Positions 1 through 45,222 of a DNA stretch of 64,000 nucleotides are shown here, one piece after another. The stretch lies in contig CANTUZ010000025.1 in the NCBI GenBank assembly GCA_947846985.1, forward strand, positions 17,420,100-17,484,099, in the 5' to 3' direction. This DNA comes from Fratercula arctica (lineage: Eukaryota > Chordata > Aves > Charadriiformes > Alcidae). Within the stretch, counting starts at the first letter, position 1. The number at the start of each line of letters is the position of its first letter. Below the pieces are notes generated by a model. The model saw nothing but the letters and a program-made list of their open reading frames with translations, was not told the origin of the DNA and searched no databases. The position numbers and the translations under genes are program-made.

Positions 1-515
1 TTTACCCTGTGGAGGGGTTGTACCTGCTGGGAGGAGCGGACAGGTCAGGTGACCCAAAACTGACCAATAGGGTATTCCATCCCATCTGCCATGCTCAGTA
101 TAAAAGTTGAGGGATCAAAGGGGTCAGTTGGGCTCTTCTTGGATGGATTTTCTTCAATGGCTCTCTTTATTTGATGACTGATGGCCAAGGAGGACCCTGT
201 CAGTTTGTCTGCCTTTGATCCCAATCAGTGTGATCTGGAATCCAGTTCCCATTTGTCACTGACACCAGTCTGGAACTTTCCCAGTGCCTGCTGGTGACAT
301 CTCCCTGGCAGCTTGATAGGGTTTTTTATATCTTTGTAGATATTGTATCTCTTTCATTATTTCCTTTTTATTTTATTATTAATATTTCATTAAAGTAGTT
401 TAGTTTTTTCTAAACTCATAAATATCTTTATCTCTCTTCTTCCTTTCCTTGGAGAAAGAGGTGGGGGAGAGCATCTGTTGTCTTGTCATTGGCCAACTCG
501 GCCCAAACCATGACA
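1..515 (+). mobile_element. LTR, family A, cut by the window start
   Basis: This is the 3' part of a retroviral LTR. It shares long stretches with the LTRs at 17478-18060 and, inverted, 45223-46160. A TATA box (TATAAAA) lies near 99, and the AT-rich tract and final TGACA at 511-515 match the family end. No internal retroviral sequence follows, so it is probably a solo LTR. The start lies outside the window. Confidence 0.75.
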
Positions 516-1312
516 GATGTTCACAAAATACTTAAAGGAGATAACAGCTTACCAATTACAGTGGAATGGATAACTGTACATCTCATGAATGCAACCAGGC
601 ATGGGAGTCACTTTAAAGTGAAGAAAGCTGCCTAATGAAACTTCTTTAATGATTAGAAGACAGCACCTGATTAGACGATATCGTGAATCAAAAGCATGAT
701 AATCTTAAAAGAGCATTTTAAAAAAAAGTTTGTATTTCTCTTTTACTGGAAGAGGTATTTAAATCACTTAGTGTTTTGTGGTTTTTTTAACAGAAAAGAC
801 TTGTGATATTGAAATATTTTTTGCTTCATAGAACATGCCAAAGAATGATATTAAAATGCAACTGATTAATTCCAATAATCATTGTGCTTAAAACATGACT
901 GAGCAGTTGAAGTAGACTTTTCTTTACTAGTGACTTGATTTCTTCTGGATTGATTTTACTATAATCTCTGTTCGGACCCTCAAGGAAGCTGTTTAGTTCA
1001 GAGCTGTGCTTTGAACTGTTGGAAATGTAATACTACACCTAAGCAAGTCTTTTGTCATACAATGAATAGGGCCGACTAAGCTAATATTCAGAATGTATTA
1101 TATATGTAACTCTGTGATAACTTTCTTTTGTTGCAACACTATTCATAGTTTTTATAATTCAGAGCTTGGTGTCAAAGATTGAATATATAATATATAAGTA
1201 AATTTACTGGTATCTTTATACTTTTTACCTGTAGTTATCCTTTAATATTCCTCATCTTGCATGAAGTTGTCTGTGAGACCAGGCACACTAAATATGTTTA
1301 TAAAATTGCCAT
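516..1312. other. AT-rich intergenic, nothing recognised
   Basis: No open frame with protein-like composition, no repeat family and no RNA gene was recognised here. Confidence 0.5.
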
Positions 1313-1409
1313 TGCTTTGAGCAGCCTGGTCTAGTGGGAGGTGTCCCTGCCCAGGGCAGGGGGGTTGGAACTAGATGATCTTTAAGGTGCCTTCCAACCC
1401 ATTCTATAA
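1313..1409 (+). repeat. CR1 LINE, 3' end
   Basis: The sequence has the typical CR1 3' end: a CAGGGCAGGGGGGTTGGA core, then the TAGATGATC and CCTTCCAACCC boxes, ending in ATTCTAT. It is in + orientation and very short, a strongly 5'-truncated copy. Confidence 0.85.
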
Positions 1410-2069
1410 GAACATCCACACTGGTAAGAACTAATGTGCACATAGAGAGGTGGATGAAAAAGAGGCTAGCCTATTTAAATTAAAATTTTAAGTTAAAATT
1501 TCCTACTTTGAGTTTAGAGTAAATACAATGCATCAGCATTCCTCAGCAGGTGATAACTGGGACTCGAAGGGAGTTGACTTGCCCTGGCCTTCCAGTCCTC
1601 AAGGTGTTTGCCTGAGCGGCATCCCAACTCAGGGGAGTTGCTGACCACAACCTGCTGTGATCCAGGAGAGCTCAAAGGATCTTGCTAGAATTGCTATGTA
1701 TAGGATCCGAGATAATTGACTTTTGTCAGGTATTTTTCCACTCCGGCCCAACTTGGATGATGGAATATTCCAGTACTTTCCATCAGTTGTGCAAGTCCAG
1801 AACTTGCTAGATCTGCAAGTTCTGGTATCATCTCCCTTTGGGCTATGATCCAGGTACAGATGTACTAGGTTGTCAGGGAGTGCTAGTCCCAAGTGATAGG
1901 GGAAGCAGGACCCAGGTGCATTAAGGGAGTGCCTTAATGCTCTGGTCCTTTATCTTTTGCAATTCATGCCTGACATCTCCTAGGTTGGTATGCGAGCCAG
2001 GGATGGGGAATCACACCAAGCACCGAGTGACCAAAGTGGGGGGGGTTGCACCTCCACAGGAGCCTGTTA
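1410..2069. other. Unidentified intergenic sequence
   Basis: An 87-codon - strand frame at 1629-1892 has no family I recognise. The segment 1550-2050 is richer in GC than its surroundings and abuts a CR1, so it may be an old repeat, but I cannot name it. Confidence 0.35.
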
Positions 2070-2552
2070 TACCACTCTCTCTATGAAGAACCTTTTCCTA
2101 ATGTCCAATCTGAACTTCCCCTGATGCAGCTTCATTCCATTTCCTCATGTCCTATCACTGGTCACTAGAGAGAGATCAGCACCTTCCCCTCCACTGGCAC
2201 CCTTGAGGAAGTTGTAGACTGTGATGAGGTCACCCCTAAGCCTTCTCTTCTCCAAGCTGAACAAACCAAGTGACCTAAGCCACTCCTCGTAAGTCTTGCC
2301 CTCGAGACCTTTCACCATCTTGGTCGCCCTCCTCTGGATGTGCTCTAATAGTTTGATATCTTTCTTATGTTGAGGCACACAAAACTAACTACATACAGTA
2401 CTCGAGGTGGGGTCACACCAATGCAGTGTAAAGTGGGACAATCACCTCCCTTGAACAGCTAGCTATGCTGTGCTTGATGCACCCCAGGACACAGTTGGCC
2501 CTTTTGACTGCCAGGGCATGCTATTGACTCATGTTCAACTTGCTGTCAACCC
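2070..2552 (-). repeat. CR1 LINE fragment (end of reverse transcriptase and 3' region)
   Basis: On the - strand the text encodes CR1 C-terminal blocks ([19 protein letters not shown], then [16 protein letters not shown]). The frame at 2145-2378 keeps that core. Both ends are truncated and the 3' tail octamers are missing. Confidence 0.85.
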
Positions 2553-4334
2553 CAATTTGTATGTATAACCAGGATTACCCCGTCTATCATAATAGGTGAT
2601 TATAGAAAGAGGAAATAAAAGCACAGAAGGAAGGAAATGGGGGAAAAAAAGTAAAACCAAGAATAAAGAAGCGAAAAGATCTTGTTCAAAATAAAAACAG
2701 CTTATGGAGGAGTAAGAACTCAAAATCCTTTGCTGGATCGTTTTCATTTTCTGTGCATTGTGTATAAGCTGTATTCTGAACTATCTCAATTTGAACACAC
2801 AAGCATGTTGTCATGTTTCAGGGTATTTTCTACCTTGACGCTTTCAGCATAGGCAAATAAACTCCCTTTTCCATTTTATCTGTACTAGAATTAAGATGAT
2901 TAAACTACCATTAAAACTTCCCCTTTGCTTAATTAAGGGCTTTTTATGATTTGCAAGTTATTCTTTTATATGAATTTATATTCTTTGTTCCTCAGGTATT
3001 CTCAGTAAATAACACAGATGATTAATTCTTTCATCTGACTTGTAAACATGAAAAGTTGTAAATCTCCACTAAGTTAAAGAAGGTAGCATTTGTGCTATTT
3101 CAGTACAAACTGTACTCCAAGTAATAATACCATACATCAATATAAAATTATATAGTCAGCATAAGCTAGCATATAAACTAAGAGCCATGGCTGAGGAACA
3201 TCTCCTTGTCCTTTGATCTGTTTGATTTCTGCTTGAAATCACTAATTGATTGCAGTGCAAAATGTTATTTCATAATGGCCCTCATTGCCAGTCAATAGGA
3301 CAACGTATCACTAACGTGTCAAAGTGCTCTGCTGGAACAGAATTCAAAACTTTGTAGGGTAAAGTTCTAATGTGTGGAAAAGGAAACAGCATGACCAAAG
3401 AAAGGCTCAGTGGTTAAATATGCCTGAAATAATTTTTACTGTAACAAATTGAGGCTCTAGGAAAGACAAAACTTGGGATAGGCTTTATCTATTTTTTGCT
3501 ATTCCAGTTTTAAAACCTTTTAACAGGCTTTTAATTGGTTCAGTAAAAATTTACTGAACCAATTTAAATAGTTTCTGAGAAATTATCCCAATAGTAGACA
3601 GAGCCAACAAATCACTTGATGAATCAGACTATTGTAGGAAAAGGTAATTCCAGCATAACATAAGGATAAGGAAGAAAAGACATTTGACTCTAGAATTCAA
3701 AGCCATCCATATATTTGATATTAAAACAGGCATAGGAATCTGGAATTTCCTATCTAATGGATAGGAAAATCACTAATGTTTTGGGAAAGGACATAATTTG
3801 GTGATACTAAATTTAATTATGGATTAAGGGGGGGGGTGGTATGGAGGGAGGGTTTGTGTCGTTTTGTCCAAGTTTGAGGAAAGTCTTATTCCCAGCTATG
3901 GAATGCTGGTAATTTTATTTTTAAAGTAGTAAAAGGTTGTTATTTGAGATATTAAGTTTTACTCTTAAGCTGATGCTAAACAAGTAACCTAGAAGCAAAA
4001 GGCAATTTTATGATCTCTCTTTACATAGGTTCAGAAGCTGTATATAACTTTTCTCCCTCTCTTTTTAAGATGAAAGTCATACAGGTTATGGCACGGCTTT
4101 GTTACTTCATACAATATCATTGTGCATTATATTATATGCAAGTAATAGTGTAAGTATATGTAGGACATCTACACTTTAATATTGTAAAACTCATAATAAC
4201 ATTTTTAATGTATTTACTTGAAACTTCAGAGTACTGAAGCCACCTGACTATATCCGAAAATAAATTAAAAACTTCAATATGGTAGCTTAAGGAACTATTT
4301 GTCACTGTCTCTTTTTAAGATTTAAAATCTTCAA
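2553..4334. other. Upstream flank of UBQLN1, AT-rich
   Basis: No gene or repeat was recognised. It contains a G homopolymer near 3829-3837 and AT-rich, noncoding-looking DNA up to the abrupt GC rise at about 4335. Confidence 0.5.
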
Positions 4335-4544
4335 ACTACCGTCCCTAGCGCGCAAGCGCGCCGAAGGTGAACCCACGCCTAGGGAGACAGCTCCCCCTTT
4401 CTAGTAACTTCCCCGGTTCAGGGCGTCATCAGTGCGCGCCGTGGGTGGGCTGGGTTGCTTCTGTCCGCCGCTTTGGGAGTGAGGCTGCAGCGCTGAGGAC
4501 TCGCTTAGAACTGTGCGGTTGGAGGGAGTCAGGCCCCACCCGCC
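4335..4544 (+). promoter_or_regulatory. UBQLN1: UBQLN1 CpG-rich promoter and 5' UTR
   Basis: Composition changes sharply from AT-rich to CpG-rich at about 4345 and stays GC-rich through exon 1 to about 4950. The near-palindrome at 4351-4364 (GCGCGCAAGCGCGC) resembles an NRF-1 site, which is common in housekeeping CpG-island promoters. No TATA box is visible. The exact transcription start cannot be placed by eye. Confidence 0.7.
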
Positions 4545-37351
<32,807 letters not shown>

Positions 37352-38600
37352 CAGTGTTTCTTTAACTTGAAAAAATGTAATTTATTTTTGATAACAGCTC
37401 TTAAATCTTTAAAATAGTTGCTCTATTTCATTCTGACTCTTGGGATTGTCTTGTTATAACTAAAATCAGTTATGCGTTTTAAGGTCAAGTGCAGTAGTTT
37501 CCTTCAAATGGGGAATTGATGCGTTTTCACTCGGTTGTTGCATGCTATAACTCTTGTTCTTCATTATTTCTTAATTCTTTTGAAACAATATCAGCTTTCA
37601 CAGTTGGTTGAGCAGGCTTTGTCTGACTTACAGCTGTCCAATTTATTTACTATTAAACCATTAGCCTTCAGTAGTAATTTATGTAGGATACAAATTAAAA
37701 AGGAAAAAATTGAAGGCTATAATTTGTGGGTACCGGTGCTGCTTATGGTGATTTCAGCATATATTTTTTTGCTAGCAAAATGCTGTAAGATTTATACCAC
37801 TTGAGTAATCTACCATTTTTGCTTTTATTTGTATGAAGTATAAACAGAACATATAAAATGGAGACAGCTCATTTCTAGAAACTTACATGTTGCGATAGAA
37901 TGAAATTATAAGTAACCAAAAAAGGCCAGGGAAAAAAATAAGTAGTAAGACATGGGTTTTAGTGTAGAATCTTCCAGCATCTTTGGTAAACATCTCAGAA
38001 AAAATGCTTAGGCAAGTTCATTTAAAATATACTAGAATTGCTGTTCTAGTTATCTCTTCACATCTAACCATAAAGAAACTTGCACTGTAACATTGTCTCA
38101 TTGTAACATTGCTACAGATTAACTGAAAATTACCTTTGTGCAAATTAAAGGAGCAATGCCTTGTGCTCTGGAACTCTTTCTAAGGCATTTTGGCTTGTTC
38201 CATTGAGATTCTAACATGTATTATGATTTGTAATTGGAAACAATTCTTTCAGCCATTGTCATGTGATATTCTAATTACTTTTAACCACCATGTAAAAAAA
38301 TAATGTATATCTCTTGAGTTTTTATTGGTAGTTACCTCTTGTGCACAGGTAATAAATGAATTTAAAAGTATTTAAGCATCTTGTTTCAGTGTGTTTGCAA
38401 TTGGTGATTATCCAACATTCAAGATGACTGAACTTTCAGTGTTAGCTCTGGGACTATTTACAGACTTTGGGCTAAGATTAGCAAACAATACTTGGAGTAT
38501 AAAGTGGAGGACAGAGAGGAAGGGTCATATGATACTGAAGACTATTTAGATAAAGTGAAAGTAGTGAAATAAAGCATTCTGCTGTGTGTTACTGAATAGC
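37352..38600 (+). promoter_or_regulatory. UBQLN1: UBQLN1 3' UTR with candidate polyadenylation signals
   Basis: AT-rich sequence after the stop, with AATAAA at 38351-38356 and 38568-38573. Either could end the transcript; the true site cannot be chosen by eye. Confidence 0.55.
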
Positions 38601-39144
38601 ATTTGCTTTTTATTGGTCTTTGGTGTCAGTGTAATTGTGAACGTTCTGATTTAATTCCTGTATTGCATTAAACACTTCATCTGAACAATCTTTTCTTTTG
38701 GTACAAATATAAAGCCAGTTTGCTCTAAAAACTATTGCTTGCAAATGGTTTAAACTTACCGGACTTGACTCAAAATTGTTAATAAGTTAAATGAAACAAA
38801 TTTATAATGGGATATAAAGGAGGGTGTTGAGCACACTTTCTTTTACATACAATGACATTAATAAAACTCTTGGCAAAACCAAGCACACAGATTTTACGGG
38901 GAGTAACTGTGTTGTATTCTTCTCTCAGAAGTTTTTGCTGTCCAGTAATCTTGTCTCTTACTTCAGCAGTAAGTAAATATATCAAATACTGCTGATGCAC
39001 AGTACTGTGTAGAGTTCAAGAAAATGTCTTGGTTGGCAGGCCTCTCTGCCTCTGGATCAAAGTCTCATAGATATAGCAACATAGAGTATTAAATCAATTA
39101 AAGTAGAATCTCATGGTGATTTCAGTTTTATATGGTCTCATATG

Positions 39145-39262
39145 ATATGATGTGGTGCTTAGGAACATGGTTTAGTGGTGGACTTGGCAGTGCTAGGTTA
39201 ATGGTTGGACTTGATGGTCTTAAAGGTCTTTTCCAACCTAAACGATTCTATGATTCTATAAA
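39145..39262 (+). repeat. CR1 LINE, 3' end with octamer tail
   Basis: It contains GGTTGGACTTGATGGTCTTAA, TTCCAACCTAAACGATTCT and one and a half ATTCTATG repeats. Only about 118 bases remain. Confidence 0.88.
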
Positions 39263-41689
39263 GCCTTTTAAAATACTTAAAGTTTGGGTAGGAAATTATT
39301 ATTTTTGTTTCCTAGGCAATGATAGTAAATCTGCAAGGGACTAGACCTTCATAGTGCCTTCTGTTTGGGTAGGTAGCTTTCACTGCACTGTATGAGACTG
39401 GGATAGGGAAGTGACAGCAAGTAGTTTCTGTAGAATAATCACTACTTTTTCACAGTTACTTTCACAATTACTCTTAGGATCTTCAAAGTAACTAATTTGA
39501 CTTGACCTTATAGTATGCCTTATAGGAACTTTGCTTTTAAAAAGTGAGATCTCTGGTCATTCAGAAGGTATATCCTTCTAAGAATACAATCCATAACTTG
39601 CAAAAAGGCCACTGTCAAATGGAAAGAGCAAAGCTGAAGTAGGGAGGGGAGTGATTTTTGCCAAGATTTACTAAGATACTAAAGCACTGAATCTGAACTC
39701 CATGAACGTTCTTTTGAAACAAGAACCAGTTCACCTATGTAAATAAAACAGATGTGATATTTGAAGTCAAATTCTATTAGAATTTAAGAAAAAGTAGAAT
39801 TTAACCTAAACTGTACAGTGAACCATTGGGCCAAGTTTTCTACTTGAGGTACAATTAATAATTAATTTAACTATGTAACTATTGTCAACTAGTAATAACA
39901 ATTAGTAACTGAGTAGTGGTAAAACACTGAGATGTCTTAAGTGTAGAAGGAATTTTGGTTTTGTTGGAGAAGACCTTAACTGCTAAAAGTGTCAGTAGGC
40001 GGAACAAGGTTTGTAGTAGGGATAAAAATGTATTGTCTTTAATAACAGATGATACATCACACTTGGTTTAATGGCATAATAGAATCTTTGTTTGCATGCT
40101 TGCTCTCTTGCCACTGTGTCTCTAGCCTTTTAGGCACTCACTTTTGAAAATGTCCAATTTCTTTTTGGTTATATGGGTTTGAAATTTAATATTACTGCTT
40201 GGTAATATGTCACAGAGCTGCTTTCTATCACTGTGTAGTTTCCTGAATTATTTAGTTTTATTGTGTCTGAGGAAAAAGTAAGCATAAATCTGCATTTAAT
40301 AGTGGGTATATTAGAAAAGCTCTTTGCTTGTAAAATGGTATACTGGGAAAATATGAAGACTTCATTAAAAACAAAAGTACCACAAGAGGGTGACATTTCT
40401 TTAATTTTCATAGTGACTAAATTTGCATGGCAGTGTTAAAAATAATAAACCATGTGCAACTGTATATGGGGATGAATCTATTCAGGTCTGACTTGTAGAA
40501 TCTTACAGAAACTATCTGCAGAGTTTTCATAAAGTTAAGTTAAAGAGGCATCTCTTGTGCAACAAGGGCTTTTAAAAAAAAAACCAACACATTTTGGCAA
40601 TTGAAAAGAGGATTTTAACCTTAGGTGTTCTGTGAGTTATGTAACTGACTATATTCAGAATTTTCTGATCACAAAAAAATTGAAATATGTATTTGAAGTT
40701 GTTTGATTTTAAGTTTTAAAGTGGCTGTATGAAAACCTATCTGTAAGTGTATTATATTGTACTGGGTATAGCCTGAGATGGAAGAGTAAAGAAAGACAGA
40801 AAGGGGAAGTAAAGGAGAAGGTTCAACTCTGACAAGAATGAGAATAAGTTTGTTTTGTGTTGTGGTGGGTTTTTGTGTGTTTTCGTTTGTTTGCTTGCTT
40901 TAAAGAAGGAAATATCCATTAGTCTTGTACTGGCTGATTTGCTCTCCATTGGGTTTCATCAATTGGATATGCTTTACACATGAAAGGCAATATCATGCCC
41001 CTTACAACTTATCTCCACACTTTCCAGAGAGTTGTATTTTGTGTATTGTCTCCCTAACATCACACACACACACACCCCCCCTTTTTTGCTGCTTGGTGTT
41101 CAGTGCATATAACAAAAGTTCATGAAGTCTCAGCACCCTGGTGAGGTTGGCAAGGGCACAAATACAGAAGCTACAACTTGTTCAAAATCTGTCAGTGAGC
41201 CAGCAGTAGTGTCAGGAACAGAACTTCATCATTCAAGTTCCTGCCTTTTATACTTGTGGAAAAATAAATATATTGCTTTTTACATAGCTGTAAAATATTT
41301 CATCACTGTGCCCCTCTCCATGTTTGACAGAATGAAAATTAAAACTAAGAATTTCAATTCCTGTGTGACTCTTGATGGGAGTTTCAAAAGCAGGCTGGGC
41401 TCAGATAGCTTCCCTTTGACCCATAATAACGGCATTTTTAACCTCATAGGGAGTGTTTAAACAGTGGTGATAGTTTTTGAAAATTTCATCTTGCGTGTCC
41501 TTTAAAGTCATGATAGAAACATTAGGAGTAATAAACCAGCTCTTAATATTGTAATCCATTTAAATATTGTAAAAAATAAGTTGTTTTGATTAACTTAACA
41601 AAATAAACATTATTTCATTAAAACATTTTACTAGACAGAGCACTGGGGGGAAAAAAATAATTTTTTTGGATAGACTTTTGAAATCAATT
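39263..41689. other. Intergenic DNA downstream of UBQLN1
   Basis: AT-rich, with a short CA microsatellite at about 41060-41078. The 112-codon frame at 41122-41460 has no recognised family and no CR1 or LTR hallmarks. No gene called. Confidence 0.4.
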
Positions 41690-42791
41690 TTTTTTTTTTA
41701 AAGATCATCTAGTTCCAACTCCCCTGCCATGGGCAGAGTTACACTTAGACCAGGCTCCTCAAAGCCCCATCCCAGCCTGGCCTTGAACACTTCCAGGGAT
41801 GGGGCATGTACAACTTCCCTGGGCAACCTGTTCCAGTGCCTCACCACCCTCACAGGAAAGAATTTCTTCCTAATATCTAATCTAAATCTCCCCTCTTTCA
41901 GTTTAAAACCATTACCCCTTGTCCTATCACTACACTCCCTCATAAAGAGTCCCTCCCCATCCTTCCTATAGGCCCCCTTTAGGTACTGGAAGGCTGCTAT
42001 AAGGCTTTCCTGAAGCCTTCTCTTCTCCAGGCTGAACAGCCCCAACTCTCTCAGCCTGCCTTCCTAGGAGAGATGCTCCAGCCCTCTGATCATCTTTGCG
42101 GCCCTCCTCTGGACTCGCTCCAACAGGTCCATGTCCTCTTTACATTGTGAGCTCCAGAGCTGGATGCAGTATTCCAGGCCTGGGGTCTCATGGGAGCAGA
42201 GTAGAGGGGCAGAATCACCTCCCTTGATCTGCTGGCCACCCTGCTTTTGATGCAGCTCAGAATATGGTTGGCTGTCTAGGCTGTGAGCGTGCATTGTCGG
42301 CTCATATTGAGCTTCTCGTCCACCAGCACCCCCAAGTCCTTCTCCTCAGGGCTGCTCTCCAGCCATTCTCCACCCAACCTGTATTTGTGCCTGGGATTGC
42401 TGTGACCCAGGTGCAGGACCTTGCACTTGGCCTGGTTGAACTTCATGAGGTGCGCATGTGCCCACCTCTCAAGCCTGTCCAGATCCCTCTGGATGGCATC
42501 CCTTCCCTGTAGCTTGGTGTCGTCGGCAAACTTGCTGAGGGTGCACTCAATCCCACTGTCCATGTCACCAACAAAGATGTTAAACAGCGCTGGTCCCAGT
42601 ACTGACCCCTGAGGAATGCCACTCATTGCCACTTGGACATCGAGCCATTGACTGCAACTCTTTGAGTGCAACCGTCCAGCCAGTTCCTTATCCACCGAGT
42701 GGTCCAGCCATCAAATCCATGCCTTTCCAATTTAGAGATCAGGATGTTGTGCAGGACAGTGTCAAATGCTTTGCACAAGTCCAGGTAGATG
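41690..42791 (-). repeat. CR1 LINE 3' copy, source-like partner of 14809-15743
   Basis: The CR1 3' boxes (AGATCATCTAG, CCTGCCATGGGC) are present at 41700-41735, so this copy has a natural 3' end, although the octamer tail is absent. RT fragments follow in two frames. From 41857 on it is virtually the same as 14809-15743, including odd local changes and the 5' truncation point. Confidence 0.93.
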
Positions 42792-43179
42792 ACATCCTTT
42801 CATCTGTGAACCATCTGCTATGGTTTCAGAGTAGGCTATCACATCATGGTCACTCAGTTTTATGGACTTTTAACTCTTCTCAACATCATTTGGATGTGGA
42901 AAGCTTCTGTGTGGAGTCCCTGTTGACTGTCCAATAAACCCCTAAAATGGAAGAAGGCTTAGAGGAGATGGGCAAGGGTGATGCGTCCATGAAACTCAGG
43001 AAATAATGCAAAGTGTGACTGACCACAGTTGTTGCAAAGAAGCTGACTTTCATCTCAACACAAAGGGGACCAGAGTGTGGCCTTTGTTTTAGATAAACAA
43101 CTGTCAACAGGTGATGTAACTTGTGATGTAAATGTTTCTCCCTGAGTTCATTAAAAGAGTGTGAATGTCTCCCGAAGTT

Positions 43180-43480
43180 AGCCAGACCAGCATGGGGGGG
43201 AGTGAATATGTGTCTCAGCCCAACACAGAGTATAAAAACTAAACAACTAACAAAAGAATTTCGAAGAGAGTAACGGGCTTGAGCTGGCTTCAACCCACGT
43301 ATGCCTTCACAGTGACTGGGGATGCCCAGGATGCCCAGCATCCTGATGGTGAGCATATTATAGAGACTGGTAATGCGAATCACATTGGTATTGTGATTAA
43401 ACTGTTTATTGCAATTGCTACACATTTTGCTAAGTGTAATTTACGTGTTGTGCTATGCAACATATTTTGTATCACTCCAC
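43180..43480 (+). mobile_element. Possible LTR relic
   Basis: A TATA box (TATAAAA) at about 43230 and a TTAAACTGTTTATTG stretch at about 43395 lie upstream of a retroviral RNase H scrap. The boundaries are not clear. Confidence 0.3.
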
Positions 43481-43599
43481 TAAATCAGAAATCCCATGTA
43501 ACACCATTTATCTTTAAATCAGTAAATTTGATAATAAGCTTTACACCATCCACGAGTGGAATATCTAAAAGAACCAGGTCAAAATACTGGATTTTAACA

Positions 43600-43730
43600 G
43601 TCCCACATGACAAGTCACAGAAACTGTCAATGGAGAATGTAAGTCAGTCTGCAGAACTGAAGGCTATCCAGCTGGTCCTGGAGACTGCTGAACAAGAAAC
43701 ACCAGTTTTCCCACATTTCAGAATTTTTCT
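43600..43730 (+). pseudogene. Retroviral RNase H fragment
   Basis: Within the + strand frame at 43279-43809 the text SQSAELKAIQLVLETAEQE has the retroviral RNase H helix pattern with its catalytic Glu. It is comparable to QFAEVKAIQLALDIAERE in the pol at 59965-61593. The rest of pol is gone. Confidence 0.5.
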
Positions 43731-43830
43731 CCAACCTAGGACAATTAGCTCAATTATCAAAATTTTCCACATAGTCAAAAATTCTAAATGCTCTATAAAG
43801 AAATATTGAAACTTTTCATTTTGTATATTC

Positions 43831-45222
43831 TCAAACTCAGACAAGTGTTTCAACAATCCTAAGTCAAAATGTTACATTTTGGTATCATGCTCTGAAAGAG
43901 ACACATTTAGGGTGAATTAAAGCTGGTATTTTTGCCTGCTTGAGCTCCCTCATGGATTATGGAACAAAAGGACTGCAAATTAGCTTTTGGAGCAACTCAA
44001 CAACCTCAGCACAAAAATATTATATACAAATAAAAGGGAGGCAAGCATCTAAATACCTACACTAAATGCCAGGAGGATAAATTTTCTGTCAATTTATATA
44101 TATGCGTGTGTGTGTACATACATATATACACGCTATTATTTTTATATAGCTTAGCTACAGAAAGAGCCAATCAAGAATAATACATTAAAAGACAGGATTA
44201 AATGCATAATTTAGGCAGTTTCCTTTGGAACCACAGATATAGCCCTTTCTGTGCAAAGACAGAGACTATGCAGTATAATATAAACTACAATAGAGTCATT
44301 GACACTTCAAAGAAAAAAAAAAAGGCAACAGGAATTTTCTGCTACCCGCATCAGTATCATTAGTAACTCTCCTAAAAAGGTTATGCTTCCTTGTTTCGTC
44401 TTTTAGTATATATTCTTTGAAAGAGACTTCAGAGTATTCCTTGGATACAACCTCGTGTAGTGATCCTGACAGGAAGCCCTTGTACATCGAGAAGTTCGTG
44501 ATGTGCAATACAGTTAACCTGAGGAGGCCCAGGCCTGTGCTGTGCTGCACTGTGGTGCAGGTACAGCGTGGACTTCAGGCATGTGTTGTGTAGCACATAT
44601 CCCTTTGCCGCAGGATAAACTCAGCCAGCTCATTTTAACAGAGGAGCCTGCTGGTAGCTCCCACTTGGTACGGGCAATTGCGCCACCTGTGTGGCCTTCC
44701 ATTTATCTAAAAGTGCAACAAGTTCTCATGGGAACATCCTTTCTGTTTGACAGTAGAAATAATGAATACGGTTGATTTTCTTGTAAGAAAATCCTATAGT
44801 AGCTCGAAGGACCAAAAAGGGGAAACCTCTCCACGGACAGAATCTGGGCAACATGCTGTGGGAAAATTCATACGGTTTCTGTCCGATGCAGCACAAACAC
44901 AGGATTCCCAGCATCTGAAGGGATGTAAGATATACTCGCTACCTATATTCCTCTCTTTATTCTGTCTTATTAAAACAACTATTTTGTTAAGCCAGTTGTT
45001 GTTGGACATTTCTTATTGAGCTCCAGAAAGAACCCTGCGTTGTCTCTCCTTCTCACTGTTTTCAAACCAGAAATTAAATTAGAAGTACTCCAAAACATTG
45101 TTGTTTGACATTATGCAGATGTCAGGAGCATGTGATCTGTGACTTTATTCAAGAGCTTATGGCCAGTGTAAAAATCAGGTGGACGGAGCCATATCGCAGT
45201 GATCCCCTAGAACTTCACTGTG
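43831..45222. other. Unidentified sequence
   Basis: An AT microsatellite-like stretch lies at about 44095-44135. Part 44440-44920 is GC-richer and partly open on both strands, perhaps old viral or retroviral DNA, but no domain was recognised. Confidence 0.3.

Noticed and set aside
41122..41460. 112-codon + strand frame downstream of UBQLN1
   Set aside because: No domain, no homologue recognised, low-complexity neighbourhood.
42886..43425. 179-codon - strand frame
   Set aside because: Overlaps the presumed LTR/RNase H relic on the other strand and has no recognisable domain.
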